This document shows positions 41,535-50,802 of a DNA stretch of 64,000 nucleotides, piece after piece (within the stretch, counting starts at the first letter, position 1; each line of letters begins with the position of its first letter). Origin of the DNA: Oscillospiraceae bacterium (GTDB taxonomy: Bacteria > Bacillota > Clostridia > Oscillospirales > Ruminococcaceae); assembly GCA_024404915.1 (NCBI GenBank), contig JAKSPJ010000007.1, positions 1 to 64,000 on the forward strand, given 5' to 3'. Below the pieces are notes generated by a model. That model saw only the letters and a program-made list of their open reading frames with translations. It did no database searches and was not told the origin of the DNA. The translations under genes and the position numbers were made by a program.

Positions 41535-43619
41535 TCAGCCCATAAGGTCATCCCAATCTGTTGAAAGATGCATAATGGTATTATTCAGATAATAGAGAAG
41601 AATATACTGTGCATCACGGGACGTAATCTGATTTGTGCCGTCAATATCTGCGGCAGCAAACAGTGCATCTGAAATACTCAGTTCCTGATTCAGCAGTCCC
41701 AGCATATAATACTCCAGCACCATCTGTGCATCCGTGCTTTCGATACTCTGATTCAGATTTATGTCACCCAGCATCATTTCCTCAGTAGCAGGCGGCTCTG
41801 TTCCCAGAACGCCGAAGGTATAGCCGTATTTTTCAGCATACGCCTGTGCCGTGGAATTTTCAGCACCGTAAACAGAGGTACTGTGCTGATTATACTTATT
41901 GGAAAATGTATCTGCACAATCCAGAATATTGCAGGAAGGGTTGTGAATAGACACGGTTTCCAGCTCTGTGCAGTTTACAAATGCATACTCTGCAATCTTT
42001 GTAATATTTTCAGGAATAGAAACCGTTTTCAGGGAAGAACAGCCATAGAAAGCACCCTGGGGAATGGTCATCATGGAATCAGAGAATACCAGATTTTTCA
42101 AAGAAGAACAATTGGCAAAAGCATATTCATCCATGGTAATTACGCTGTTGGGCAGAATCATTTTTCTCAGGGAAGTACAATCACGGAAGCAGCTGTTGCC
42201 CAGTTCTGTGATGCTGCCAGAAAGCTGAACATCCTCCAATGCGGTACAGCCCTGGAAGGCAGAATTTTCGATTCTGACAGTTCCCTCATATACCATCAGC
42301 TTGTTCAGCGACTCGCACTGATAAAAAGCATATGCGCCGATGGCGGAAACACTGCCGGGAACGGAGATATCCTCCAATGCGCTGCACTGATTAAAGCAGT
42401 AAGAGGGCACAGAGGTCATGTTGGCAGAAAGTTTTGCGGATTTCATTGCAGTACACTGTGTGAAAGCACCGCTGCTGATATTCACCAGACTATCCGGCAG
42501 AGAGATTTCTTCCAATGCGGAACACTGCTTGAAGCAGTTCTGCCCGATACTGATGAGGCTGCTGCCGAATGTGCAGGTTTTCAGTGCTGTGCAGCCGGCA
42601 AAGGTTTCATTTTTTATGGTCAGTACGGAATCCGGCAGCACAACGGCAGGCAATGAACGGCAGTTTGCAAATGCGCAGGAGCCGATTTCAGTCACGCCAT
42701 CCGTCAAAGTCAATGACTGAAGGTTCAGGCAGTTCTTGAAGGCATAATGGTCAATGGAAAGAACGCTTGCGGGAATGGTAACAGCTGTCAGTGCTTCACA
42801 GTCAGCAAAAGCGTAAATCGGAATGCCCGTCAGGTTCTCAGAAATTGTCAGATTATTCAGGGCAAGACAGCCCTTGAAGCAATAGCCGCCCAATGTTGTT
42901 ACAGAATCCGGCAGAACCAGTTTTTGCAGGGCGGTACAGTCGGAGAACGCATATTTGCCTACGGAGACAAGGCCCTCTGTCAATGCCACGGAAACCAGCT
43001 CCGTGCAGCCCGTAAAGGCATTGTCCCCGATGCTGCGGATATTTTCCGGCAATGCAGCACGGGTAAGGGAAACACAGCCCTGGAATGCATTGTCTGAAAT
43101 GGCAGTCAGGCCGCTGCCAATCGACATGGAAGCCAGTGCGGTACAGCCACGGAAACAGTCTGCGCCAATGGCGGTCACAGTGTCAGGCAGTGCAATTCTG
43201 CTAAGGCCGGTACAGCCGTAGAATGCGCCGTCTCCGATTCCGGCAATGCCCTCTTCCAGTGTGACAGAAATCATTGTGGTACAGTGGCTGAATGCATTTG
43301 CTGCAATTGTCTTTACGGAAGCAGGCACAGAAATTGTGGTAATGGATGCACAGTTTGCAAAGGCGGAATCGCCAATGGCAGTCACCGGCAGCTGCTCCAC
43401 TTCCTCCGGAATTTTGATTGCACCGGAGGCATTCACGGCACACTTGACAACCTCTGCATGGTCTGCATATTTGCGGAATGCCAGGCTGTTCTGTGTCAAC
43501 TGTTCATAAGCTTCTTCCGCCTGTACAGACATTGAGAAACGGGCATCGGATGTGTAGCTGCATACGGAAGTCAGTGTCATAATTGCTGCGAAAAACGCTG
43601 CAATGCTTTTTCCCTTCAT
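41535..43619 (-). CDS. BspA-type leucine-rich repeat protein with C-terminal dockerin
   Basis: 694 residues. After a signal peptide (about 1-35) more than twenty LRR_5/BspA repeats of about 23 residues run from about 60 to 580; the unit is of the type IGDNAFTGCTELVSVALTEG. The C-terminal 75 residues are a type I dockerin with two calcium loops: GDINLNQSIESTDAQMVLEY and ADIDGTNQITSRDAQYILLY. The dockerin should fix the repeat domain to a cohesin-bearing scaffold. BspA-like repeats commonly bind host or bacterial surfaces. No catalytic domain is present. Confidence 0.93.
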   Translation of the reverse strand: MKGKSIAAFFAAIMTLTSVCSYTSDARFSMSVQAEEAYEQLTQNSLAFRKYADHAEVVKCAVNASGAIKIPEEVEQLPVTAIGDSAFANCASITTISVPASVKTIAANAFSHCTTMISVTLEEGIAGIGDGAFYGCTGLSRIALPDTVTAIGADCFRGCTALASMSIGSGLTAISDNAFQGCVSLTRAALPENIRSIGDNAFTGCTELVSVALTEGLVSVGKYAFSDCTALQKLVLPDSVTTLGGYCFKGCLALNNLTISENLTGIPIYAFADCEALTAVTIPASVLSIDHYAFKNCLNLQSLTLTDGVTEIGSCAFANCRSLPAVVLPDSVLTIKNETFAGCTALKTCTFGSSLISIGQNCFKQCSALEEISLPDSLVNISSGAFTQCTAMKSAKLSANMTSVPSYCFNQCSALEDISVPGSVSAIGAYAFYQCESLNKLMVYEGTVRIENSAFQGCTALEDVQLSGSITELGNSCFRDCTSLRKMILPNSVITMDEYAFANCSSLKNLVFSDSMMTIPQGAFYGCSSLKTVSIPENITKIAEYAFVNCTELETVSIHNPSCNILDCADTFSNKYNQHSTSVYGAENSTAQAYAEKYGYTFGVLGTEPPATEEMMLGDINLNQSIESTDAQMVLEYYMLGLLNQELSISDALFAAADIDGTNQITSRDAQYILLYYLNNTIMHLSTDWDDLMG

Positions 43620-43675
43620 TTGGGCTTCTTTCCTTTCTGGAAAATATTTTGATACTATGAATCATATTGCATTTC

Positions 43676-43705
43676 ATTATATCACAAAACAAGAAGTATT
43701 TGCAA
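43676..43705 (-). promoter_or_regulatory. Promoter of the BspA-like gene
   Basis: TTGCAA (43705-43700), 18-base spacer, TATAAT (43681-43676), minus strand. Confidence 0.68.
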
Positions 43706-43776
43706 GCATTTGCCTGTAATTTGTGTATTTGGTTGATGATAGGGGAATTTTCTTCAAAAAACATATGGAAAACACA

Positions 43777-43811
43777 AGAAAAAGGAGATGCCGATTTGCT
43801 GCGGCATCTCC
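43777..43811 (-). terminator. Terminator of mscL
   Basis: Ten-base stem GGAGATGCCG/CGGCATCTCC with an eight-base loop, then TTTTTC on the minus strand. Confidence 0.82.
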
Positions 43812-43837
43812 CATTCTTATCGTATCAGTTTACAGAA

Positions 43838-44257
43838 TTACTGCTTTGCCTTCAGCAAATCACGGATTTCAGTGAGGAGAACCTCTTCCTTAGAAGGCTC
43901 AGGCGGAGCAGCAGGAGCTTCCTCTTCCTTCTTCTTGCCGATTGACATTGCCTTGTTGACAATCTTAATCAGGCAGAACAAAATCATAGCGATGATGAGG
44001 AAGTTGACAACTGCGGACAGGAATGCGCCATAGGTGAACACAGCACCATTGATGGTGAACTGGCCGCCAATCTGCACGCCGTCTTCGCCGGTGCCGCCTG
44101 TGAGACAAGCAATCAGCGGATTGATGAAACTGTCAGTCAAAGCGGTAACGATGCTGCTGAATGCGCCGCCGATGATTACACCGATTGCCATGTCCATTAC
44201 GTTACCCTTCAGTGCGAATTCCTTGAATTCGGTGAGAAAACTTTTCTTATCTGCCAT
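43838..44257 (-). CDS. mscL: Large-conductance mechanosensitive channel
   Basis: 139 residues from ATG 44257 (AAAGGA upstream). The MscL pore helix FALKGNVMDMAIGVIIGGAF is near residues 11-30, a second helix is near 75-98 (LSAVVNFLIIAMILFCLI), and the C terminus holds a charged helical bundle (KEEVLLTEIRDLLK). It releases solutes on hypo-osmotic shock. It is monocistronic behind an extended -10 promoter. Confidence 0.97.
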   Translation of the reverse strand: MADKKSFLTEFKEFALKGNVMDMAIGVIIGGAFSSIVTALTDSFINPLIACLTGGTGEDGVQIGGQFTINGAVFTYGAFLSAVVNFLIIAMILFCLIKIVNKAMSIGKKKEEEAPAAPPEPSKEEVLLTEIRDLLKAKQ

Positions 44258-44304
44258 ACGAAACCATCCTTTCTGATTTGCGGAATCCCGCAATATATGT
44301 TAAT

Positions 44305-44313
44305 ATTATACCA
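44305..44313 (-). promoter_or_regulatory. Extended -10 promoter of mscL
   Basis: TGGTATAAT on the minus strand (TATAAT at 44310-44305). No clear -35 hexamer is present. Confidence 0.62.
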
Positions 44314-44395
44314 TAAAAATGAAAAAAATACATCTGTGAGTATTCACAAATTTTCCTGATGCAATCAGGCTGTTTTAAGGCGATATCGCACAGAC

Positions 44396-45448
44396 TCAGT
44401 CAATATAGCCCTGGAGTTTTTTGCTGCGGCTGTAGTGCTTCAGCTTACGCAGTGCTTTTGCCTCAATCTGGCGGATACGCTCACGGGTAACGCCCAGTGC
44501 ATGACCAACATCTTCCAGAGTCTGCTGCTTGCCGTTTTCCAGACCATAGCGCATACGCATAACCCTTGCTTCACGTTCTGTCAATGTGGAAAGCACTTCG
44601 TTCAGCTGTTCCTTCAGCATAGCATTGGAAGCAGCTTCATCCGGGGAAGGTGCCTGATCATCCGGAATAAAGTCGCCCAGATGGCTGTCCTCCTCTTCAC
44701 CGACAGGTGTTTCCAGGGAAACCGGATCCTGTGCGATGCGCATAATTTCCAGCACCTTTTCCAAGGGCATTTCCAGCTTTCTTGCGATTTCCTCCGGGCT
44801 GGCTTCCTGTCCTGTTTCATGAAGAATCTGGCTGGAAATCTTCTTCACTTTTGTAATGCTTTCCACCATATGCACCGGAATACGGATGGTTCTTGCCTGA
44901 TCTGCCAGTGCTCTGGTGATTGCCTGGCGAATCCACCATGTGGCATATGTGGAAAATTTAAAGCCTTTGGTATAATCGAATTTGTCAACAGCCTTCAGCA
45001 AACCCATATTTCCTTCCTGAATGAGATCCAGGAACTGCATGCCTCTGCCCACATATTTCTTTGCGATACTGACAACCAGACGGAGATTTGCCTCAGCCAG
45101 ACGCTGTCTTGCAGCTTCATCCTGGGAATTACTTGCCAGTCTTCTTGCCAATTCTGTTTCTTCTTCTGTGGTCAGAAGCGGGACTCTTCCGATTTCCTTC
45201 AGATAAATCTTTACGGAGTCATCGTTGGAAATTTCATCGTTCGCCATGGAAATTGCAGGATCCTGCATATCATCCAGTGTCAGGTCATCGTCAACCATTT
45301 CAATCTGCATTGTGGTGCAGCGTTCAATGATATGGTCAAAATCGATGGAAAGCAGTTCCGCTGCCTCCTGCACCTCTGCCATTGTAATTTTACCAATGGA
45401 CTTTGCTTTTTCCAGTACAAGGTCTAATTTCTTTTCTTCATCAGCCAT
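44396..45448 (-). CDS. sigA: Primary RNA polymerase sigma factor
   Basis: 350 residues from ATG 45448 (AAGGAGG upstream). Regions run in order: 1.1-like N terminus; region 1.2 [17 protein letters not shown]; region 2 with [20 protein letters not shown] and [15 protein letters not shown]; region 3; and region 4 with [20 protein letters not shown]. This is the housekeeping factor that recognises the promoters listed here. It follows dnaG, the macromolecular synthesis operon order of Firmicutes. Confidence 0.97.
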   Translation of the reverse strand: MADEEKKLDLVLEKAKSIGKITMAEVQEAAELLSIDFDHIIERCTTMQIEMVDDDLTLDDMQDPAISMANDEISNDDSVKIYLKEIGRVPLLTTEEETELARRLASNSQDEAARQRLAEANLRLVVSIAKKYVGRGMQFLDLIQEGNMGLLKAVDKFDYTKGFKFSTYATWWIRQAITRALADQARTIRIPVHMVESITKVKKISSQILHETGQEASPEEIARKLEMPLEKVLEIMRIAQDPVSLETPVGEEEDSHLGDFIPDDQAPSPDEAASNAMLKEQLNEVLSTLTEREARVMRMRYGLENGKQQTLEDVGHALGVTRERIRQIEAKALRKLKHYSRSKKLQGYID

Positions 45449-45594
45449 TTTCGTTTCCTCCTTATCAGATTGCCCTTGCAGTCTGTCAGTTTTTCTGACG
45501 GATTGTTCAGGCAACAGCCTGTGTCATCCCGCATTCCACGTTCTGACGCTCTCTATATCACCGCATGATTTCTGCGGAGAACAGCTTATGTGGA

Positions 45595-47337
45595 TTAGTT
45601 CTTTCTTCTGCGCAGTTCTTCAAACATCGCAGAAAAATCCGTATCATTCATATCAGATGCCGACAGCACATTGATTTGTTTCTGCTTCAGAATTCTGAGG
45701 CAGTCCGCAATGGACTGCTCTGAAAAATCAATGCTGTCATATTTGGCTTGTATGCCGATGATTCTTCCCATTTCCGCAGGAGTAAACGAATCAGAAAACA
45801 GGGAGAATGAGAAGGAATACCCCTCTTTCAGCCGCTTTGCCAGATGTTCAAAAATACGCCGGTGAAGGTCTGTGGGAAAGTCCTCAGGGGAAATCTGCTG
45901 CATAACCGTTTCCAGCGCATCCGGCTGTCGGAACAGATAGCAAAGAATCTGTTCCTCCGCCTTTGCCTCTTTAGGGTAATGGTCAGCGGCAGGATTAACA
46001 GGATCCCGCAAAACCGCTGACTGTGTCACGCTGCGCCATTCCTGTTTTTTTCGGCTTGCCTGTTTTTTTCGTATCTCCTGGTTCACCTGTGCTTTCAGAA
46101 TCTCTGTCTGAATGCTGTATTCTTTGGCAACTTTTGAAAGATAAACCTCACGGTCCAGCTCATTTTCAATGCCCGCCAGAACCGATACCGCCTTATGCAG
46201 TGCGGTGATGGTATCCCCTTCTGTATCAGTACTGCCCTTGCAGCGGTCCAGTTCATAGGTCATGGCATCGCCGGATTCCTCCAGCAGTCTGCGGAAATAA
46301 GCCGCACCGAATTTCTTAATATACTCATCCGGGTCCTTGGCATCATGCATCCGCAGGATATAGGGGCGAATTCCTGCCGCACGCAGCAGATTGATGGCTT
46401 TCACGGTGGCATTCTGCCCTGCTGCATCGCTGTCATAGGAAATTACCACTTCTTCTGCATACTGCCGTATCAGACGGCATTGCTCCGGGGTGAGTGCGGT
46501 GCCCAGTGAAGCCACCACATTTTCAAAGCCCGCCTGATGAATGGCAATGACATCCATATAGCCTTCCGCCAGAATGATGCGCTTGGACTGGGATTTCTTT
46601 GCAAAGTTCATGGAAAACAGATTGCGTCCCTTATGGAATACGGGTGTATCTGAGGAATTGAGGTATTTGGGTGTGCCATCCTTTTCAATCGTACGGCCGC
46701 CAAAGGCAATCACGCTGCCTCTCAGATCCAGAATCGGAAAGATCACGCGATTTCGGAAACGGTCATACAGCGTATTGTTTCTGGAAGAACGGCTGCACAA
46801 ATTGGCAGTAATCAGTTCCTGGTCTGTATATCCCAGGGCAGTCATGGCTTTATAAAGGCCGTCCCACTGTTCCCCGGCAAAGCCAAGTCCGTATTTGCGG
46901 ATGATTTCCGGCTGAAGGCTGCGTTCTTTCAGATACTGCAGTCCCCGTTTGTCTGCGCCCGTCAGCTGCTTATAGTAGTAATTGGCAGCCGCACGGTTCA
47001 GTTCCAGAATCCGCAGCCGCATTTTGGCTTCCCCGTTATCCTGTTCCTCCTGGGGCATCTGAAGCCCTGCACGTTCTGCCAGCATTCTGACGGCACTGAT
47101 ATAATCCAGCCCTTCTATCTGCATGATAAAGGTGATGACATCGCCGCCTGCATGACAGCCAAAACAATAGAAGCTGTTATTGTGGGGGTATACAGTACAG
47201 GAAGCAGATTTTTCAGAATGGAACGGACAAAGGCATTTCATCAGGGAACCTGCCCGCATCAGATGCACATAGCTGCCCATAATCTCCGTAATCGGATTGG
47301 ACTGTTTCAGCTGATATAGGAATTCTTCCGGCAGCAC
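45595..47337 (-). CDS. dnaG: DNA primase
   Basis: 580 residues from GTG 47337, eight bases after GGAGG; the reading MLPEEFLYQLKQSNPI is the usual primase N terminus, so longer in-frame upstream starts are rejected. The zinc finger is CPFHSEKSASC...CFGC (about 39-63). The RNA polymerase core contains the TOPRIM motif ILAEGYMDVIAIHQ (about 255), then SYDSDAAGQ. The C-terminal helicase-binding domain ends with residues of DNA-B type contact. It makes RNA primers for replication. A 146-base gap separates it from sigA. Confidence 0.96.
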   Translation of the reverse strand: MLPEEFLYQLKQSNPITEIMGSYVHLMRAGSLMKCLCPFHSEKSASCTVYPHNNSFYCFGCHAGGDVITFIMQIEGLDYISAVRMLAERAGLQMPQEEQDNGEAKMRLRILELNRAAANYYYKQLTGADKRGLQYLKERSLQPEIIRKYGLGFAGEQWDGLYKAMTALGYTDQELITANLCSRSSRNNTLYDRFRNRVIFPILDLRGSVIAFGGRTIEKDGTPKYLNSSDTPVFHKGRNLFSMNFAKKSQSKRIILAEGYMDVIAIHQAGFENVVASLGTALTPEQCRLIRQYAEEVVISYDSDAAGQNATVKAINLLRAAGIRPYILRMHDAKDPDEYIKKFGAAYFRRLLEESGDAMTYELDRCKGSTDTEGDTITALHKAVSVLAGIENELDREVYLSKVAKEYSIQTEILKAQVNQEIRKKQASRKKQEWRSVTQSAVLRDPVNPAADHYPKEAKAEEQILCYLFRQPDALETVMQQISPEDFPTDLHRRIFEHLAKRLKEGYSFSFSLFSDSFTPAEMGRIIGIQAKYDSIDFSEQSIADCLRILKQKQINVLSASDMNDTDFSAMFEELRRRKN

Positions 47338-47554
47338 TCGCTCCACCTCCTGTAAAAACGTATATAAAAAGTATCCCTTTCCAACAATAAGAACCCCTGA
47401 TGCATTTCTCCCCTGAAAGGCAATCGGAGCTTCTATATATAAATATACAAGATGTCCTCTCAAAAGTCCTCTTTTTTCAAGGCAAAAAATCAGATTTGTA
47501 TAAATAACAAAAACACATTTGCTTCAGTATGTATAATTTAGTCATTGCAAACAA

Positions 47555-47588
47555 AAAATCGGCATCTCCCGAGGGAATGCCGATTTTT
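47555..47588. terminator. Terminator of the COG2426 gene
   Basis: Stem AAAAATCGGCAT/ATGCCGATTTTT with an internal CCC/GGG extension, with A/T runs on both sides; it can act in both directions. From 47338 to 47554 I see no gene; a promoter for dnaG must lie here but is not clear. Confidence 0.82.
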
Positions 47589-47595
47589 CATCTGG

Positions 47596-48156
47596 TCAGA
47601 ATAAATTGATAATAGCCTGTAAGCCGCCGTAGAACAGCAGGCACATAATCACAGTGGCCATAATCAGACCTATGAAGATTGCAGGAACGGACTTCTTTCT
47701 GCTGACATGCAGCAAAGCCGCAATCAGGGAACCGGTCCAGCCGCCTGTGCCCGGCAGAGGAATGCCCACAAACAGAATCAGACCAAGGAATTCAAACTTC
47801 CGGATTTTCTCTGCTTTTTTGCCGGTGCCTCTCGCCTTCAGCCAAAGCGCAAATTTACTGATCCAGCCAACAGGACACTGTTCCATCCAGTCCAGAACCT
47901 TTTCCACGAAAAGCAGAATAATCGGAATCGGAAGAATATTGCCAAGCACACAGGCACCGATTGCCTGCCACATGGGAATATTCAGAAGGGAAGCCGCAAT
48001 CAGTCCGCCTCGCAGTTCCAGAATCGGAATCATGGAAATAATGAATACAACCGCAATGGGGGGAAGACCGCCCAGCAGGGAGGTCAGCTTTTCAGCCAGT
48101 GCCTCTGTACCGCCGGAGGCAAGCATGGCAGGAAATAAGGTTAAAAACATTCTCAT
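47596..48156 (-). CDS. COG2426-type membrane protein (putative small multidrug export protein)
   Basis: 186 residues with about five hydrophobic segments. The conserved start region PPIAVVFIISMIPILELRGG (about 31-50), the central ACVLGNILPIPIILLF helix and FVGIPLPGTGGWTGSLIAAL (about 128-147) are typical of COG2426. Database names mention small multidrug export, but the transport role is not demonstrated to my knowledge. It is monocistronic, with a terminator 8 bases after the stop. Confidence 0.85.
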   Translation of the reverse strand: MRMFLTLFPAMLASGGTEALAEKLTSLLGGLPPIAVVFIISMIPILELRGGLIAASLLNIPMWQAIGACVLGNILPIPIILLFVEKVLDWMEQCPVGWISKFALWLKARGTGKKAEKIRKFEFLGLILFVGIPLPGTGGWTGSLIAALLHVSRKKSVPAIFIGLIMATVIMCLLFYGGLQAIINLF

Positions 48157-48529
48157 TCACCCTTTATCAAGTTTCATGCAGAACAGTTTTCTGCTGTTTC
48201 TATTATCGCATAAAAACATAGATTCGTCAAGTATTCCTTTGGAAAATAAAGCTTTTGCACAAATTCAATTTGAATCTGCAAAGAATTCACAAGAAAATAA
48301 CAAAGAAGAAAACGCCCTGCAATGCAGATGCACAGTCAAAATGGAACACATTGCGGCAGCCTGCCCTGTGCAATTTCGCCGAAATGTCGTAAACGTGCCG
48401 CAATTTTGCTTATGTAATTTATAAACATTATTATTTTTTATATCTTTTTTGCGGTAATTATGGTATACTGTTTTTATCTCTTTACAGCAATAAAAGGTGA
48501 TTTGCACAAGGGAAGAAAGGAAGTTAAAA
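48157..48529. other. Intergenic region with weak promoter for the ABC exporter operon
   Basis: There is no gene. On the plus strand an extended -10 TGGTATACT (48461-48469) lies 60 bases before the ATPase ATG; the -35 box is poor. An A+T-rich stretch with no obvious repeat fills the rest. Confidence 0.45.
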
Positions 48530-49468
48530 ATGGGATTTCAAGTTGAAGAATTGTTCAAAAAATACGGTGACAAGGTGGTTGTGGATCATCTGAGCTTTGA
48601 AATCAAGGAGCCGGGTGTTTATGCACTGCTGGGCACCAATGGTGCAGGAAAAACCACCTCCATCCGAATGATTCTGGGCATGCTGTCCAAGGATGGAGGT
48701 ACAGTCAAATGGAATAATGGTCCTCTGACCACGAAGACCTGCAACATCGGTTATCTGGCTGAGGAGCGTGGACTGTATCCCAAAAGCACACTGATGGACC
48801 AGCTGATGTATTTTGCATCCCTTCGCGGCATGTCCCGCAGCGATGCAAAAAAGCGCATTGAGTATCTGGCAGAGCGATTGGAAGCCACAGAGTATCTTTT
48901 CCCGAAGCAGGATACCAAAGTGCGGGTGAAGCCGAAGGTAGCCGATCAGCTCTCCAAGGGCAATCAGCAGAAAATCCAGCTGATTCTCTCCCTACTGAGT
49001 GATCCGGAGCTTCTGATTCTGGACGAGCCACTTTCCGGTCTGGATCCTGTGAACACAGATTTGTTCAAGAGCATTATTCACGAGGAAATCCAGAAGGGCA
49101 AATACCTGATTATGTCCAGCCATCAGATGTCAACCATCGAAGAATTCTGCACAGATCTGACCATTCTCAGCCGCAGCAAAACAGTCTTGCAGGGCAATCT
49201 GGCAGAAATCAAGAAAAGCTACGGAAGAATCAATCTGTTCATCAAGGCAGAGCAGGAACTCCGTCCGCTGATTGAAGAAGCAGGCGTAAAGATTGAATCC
49301 AATGTCGGATTTTCCTATCAGTGCAAGGTGACAGGCGATGCCCAGGCAAATGCATTGCTGAAAAAGCTTGTGGCAGAGAATATCACGCTGGTAGCCTTTG
49401 AACTGCGTGAACCAAGCCTGCATGAAATCTTCGTAGAGAAGGTGGGAGAAGTCCATGAAGAAGCGTAA
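48530..49468 (+). CDS. ABC transporter ATP-binding protein (NatA-like)
   Basis: 312 residues from ATG 48530 (AAAGGAAG upstream). Walker A is GTNGAGKTT (about 37), the signature is LSKGNQQK (a variant of LSGGQ, about 146), and Walker B is LLILDEPLSGLDP. The H-loop reads SSHQMSTIEEF. The C-terminal 90 residues match the DUF4162 regulatory tail of NatA/bacitracin-type ATPases. It energises the two permeases encoded next; the stop overlaps the first of them by 14 bases. Confidence 0.94.
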   Translation: MGFQVEELFKKYGDKVVVDHLSFEIKEPGVYALLGTNGAGKTTSIRMILGMLSKDGGTVKWNNGPLTTKTCNIGYLAEERGLYPKSTLMDQLMYFASLRGMSRSDAKKRIEYLAERLEATEYLFPKQDTKVRVKPKVADQLSKGNQQKIQLILSLLSDPELLILDEPLSGLDPVNTDLFKSIIHEEIQKGKYLIMSSHQMSTIEEFCTDLTILSRSKTVLQGNLAEIKKSYGRINLFIKAEQELRPLIEEAGVKIESNVGFSYQCKVTGDAQANALLKKLVAENITLVAFELREPSLHEIFVEKVGEVHEEA

Positions 49469-50801
49469 TTTCAAGAATGCCGGCACTGTATTCCGCTATA
49501 CACTGTCTCAGCATTATAAGAACAAATCCGTCATTATTTTTTTGCTCTTCCTCTTTCTCCTGGCACTTGCCGTTTTCCCCTTCGTGAAATGGCAGTCTGG
49601 CAAAGAATCAGATGACATTTCCACAGTAAAATCCATCTATCTCTGCAATGAGACAGCGTATCCGCTGGAATTATCCCTTGAAAATGATAAGGGAATCTAT
49701 GCAGATGCCGGAATCACTTTTATAGAATCCGGAGAAACTGCAATTGCAGATGCGCTGAATCAGGATAAAGACGGCATCGCATCCGTCATTTCTGTAGATG
49801 AGACCTATGGCTGTCTGGCCATCCGCTCCTATTACAGTGAGACAGGCAATATGGGACAGTCGGACGCCTCCTCCGTAAACGAATGGCTGAAAGATGTTCT
49901 GCACGATACCATTATGCTGACGGCAGATGTAACAGAAGAACAGGAAACCCTGCTGAACACACCAAGCTACTCCAGTGTGGCAAAGGTGGCAGATTATCAG
50001 AATGGCAGTCAGGAATCCACCACAGGAACTCACATGGTCATCAATTATATATACAGCTATCTGATTATTATTCTGAGTACGCTTTCCATGGGCTATATTT
50101 TCCAGCTGTGCATGGATGAAAAAAGCTCCAAGCTGGTGGAGTCCATGATTGTCAGCATTCAGCCGGAGGCACTGCTGTTCGGAAAAATACTGGCAGTATC
50201 TATTTTCATTTTCCTGGGCATCGGCATTGTGGCGCTTGGCCTGTTCCTCTCGTATCAGATTTCCGGCATTGGCAGCGAACTCAAGGAGATTATGCAGTCC
50301 TCCAGCAGCTTTTTTTCTGAAATAAAGCTGCCGGAACTGAATCTGCAGGCATCTGTATGGCCCATTATCATCCTTTGCGTCGTGCTTGCTTATCTGATTA
50401 CGCTGCTGCTCAGCGGCATTGTCGGTTCCTGCTGTTCCAAACAGGAAGATGTTCAGACGGTCAGCTGGATTGTGGTGGCTTTCCTGCTGCTGGGCTTTAT
50501 CGCCAATGCATTCATTCCGCTTTTGGAAAGCGACATCGCAAACCATGTGATTTCCCTTTTGCCGCTGACCTCCATTTTTGCAGCTGTCCCCAACTATCTC
50601 TGCGGCAAAATCGGCATGCCGGTTTTGGTCATTTCCATTGTGCTTCAAATAGGATTTGCAGTATTTCTGGCGTGGCTGTCCGGTATTGTTTACAAAGCAA
50701 TGCTGCTGTATCGCGGACAGGTGCCGAAGCCCGGCCAGCTGATTGGCATGCTGCGTGAGCATTATGCATCAGAAAAAGCAGCTGCAGGAAAGGAGCAATG
50801 A
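49455..50801 (+). CDS. ABC-2 type permease (NatB-like), first copy
   Basis: 448 residues. One N-terminal membrane helix (about 20-40, IIFLLFLFLLALAVFPFV) is followed by an extracytoplasmic domain of about 160 residues and then five or six helices (about 195-430), the NatB layout. The segment SKLVESMIVSIQPEALLFGKILA is the conserved coupling helix region. Together with its neighbour it should form a heterodimeric export channel. The substrate is unknown; Na+ and antimicrobial peptides are the options in this family. Confidence 0.9.
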   Translation: MKKRNFKNAGTVFRYTLSQHYKNKSVIIFLLFLFLLALAVFPFVKWQSGKESDDISTVKSIYLCNETAYPLELSLENDKGIYADAGITFIESGETAIADALNQDKDGIASVISVDETYGCLAIRSYYSETGNMGQSDASSVNEWLKDVLHDTIMLTADVTEEQETLLNTPSYSSVAKVADYQNGSQESTTGTHMVINYIYSYLIIILSTLSMGYIFQLCMDEKSSKLVESMIVSIQPEALLFGKILAVSIFIFLGIGIVALGLFLSYQISGIGSELKEIMQSSSSFFSEIKLPELNLQASVWPIIILCVVLAYLITLLLSGIVGSCCSKQEDVQTVSWIVVAFLLLGFIANAFIPLLESDIANHVISLLPLTSIFAAVPNYLCGKIGMPVLVISIVLQIGFAVFLAWLSGIVYKAMLLYRGQVPKPGQLIGMLREHYASEKAAAGKEQ

Positions 50802-50802
50802 T

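Noticed and set aside
43777-47588. Similar GATGCCG-type hairpins near 43784 and 47555 as a repeat family
   Set aside because: Both are ordinary terminators; the shared core is short and the arms differ.
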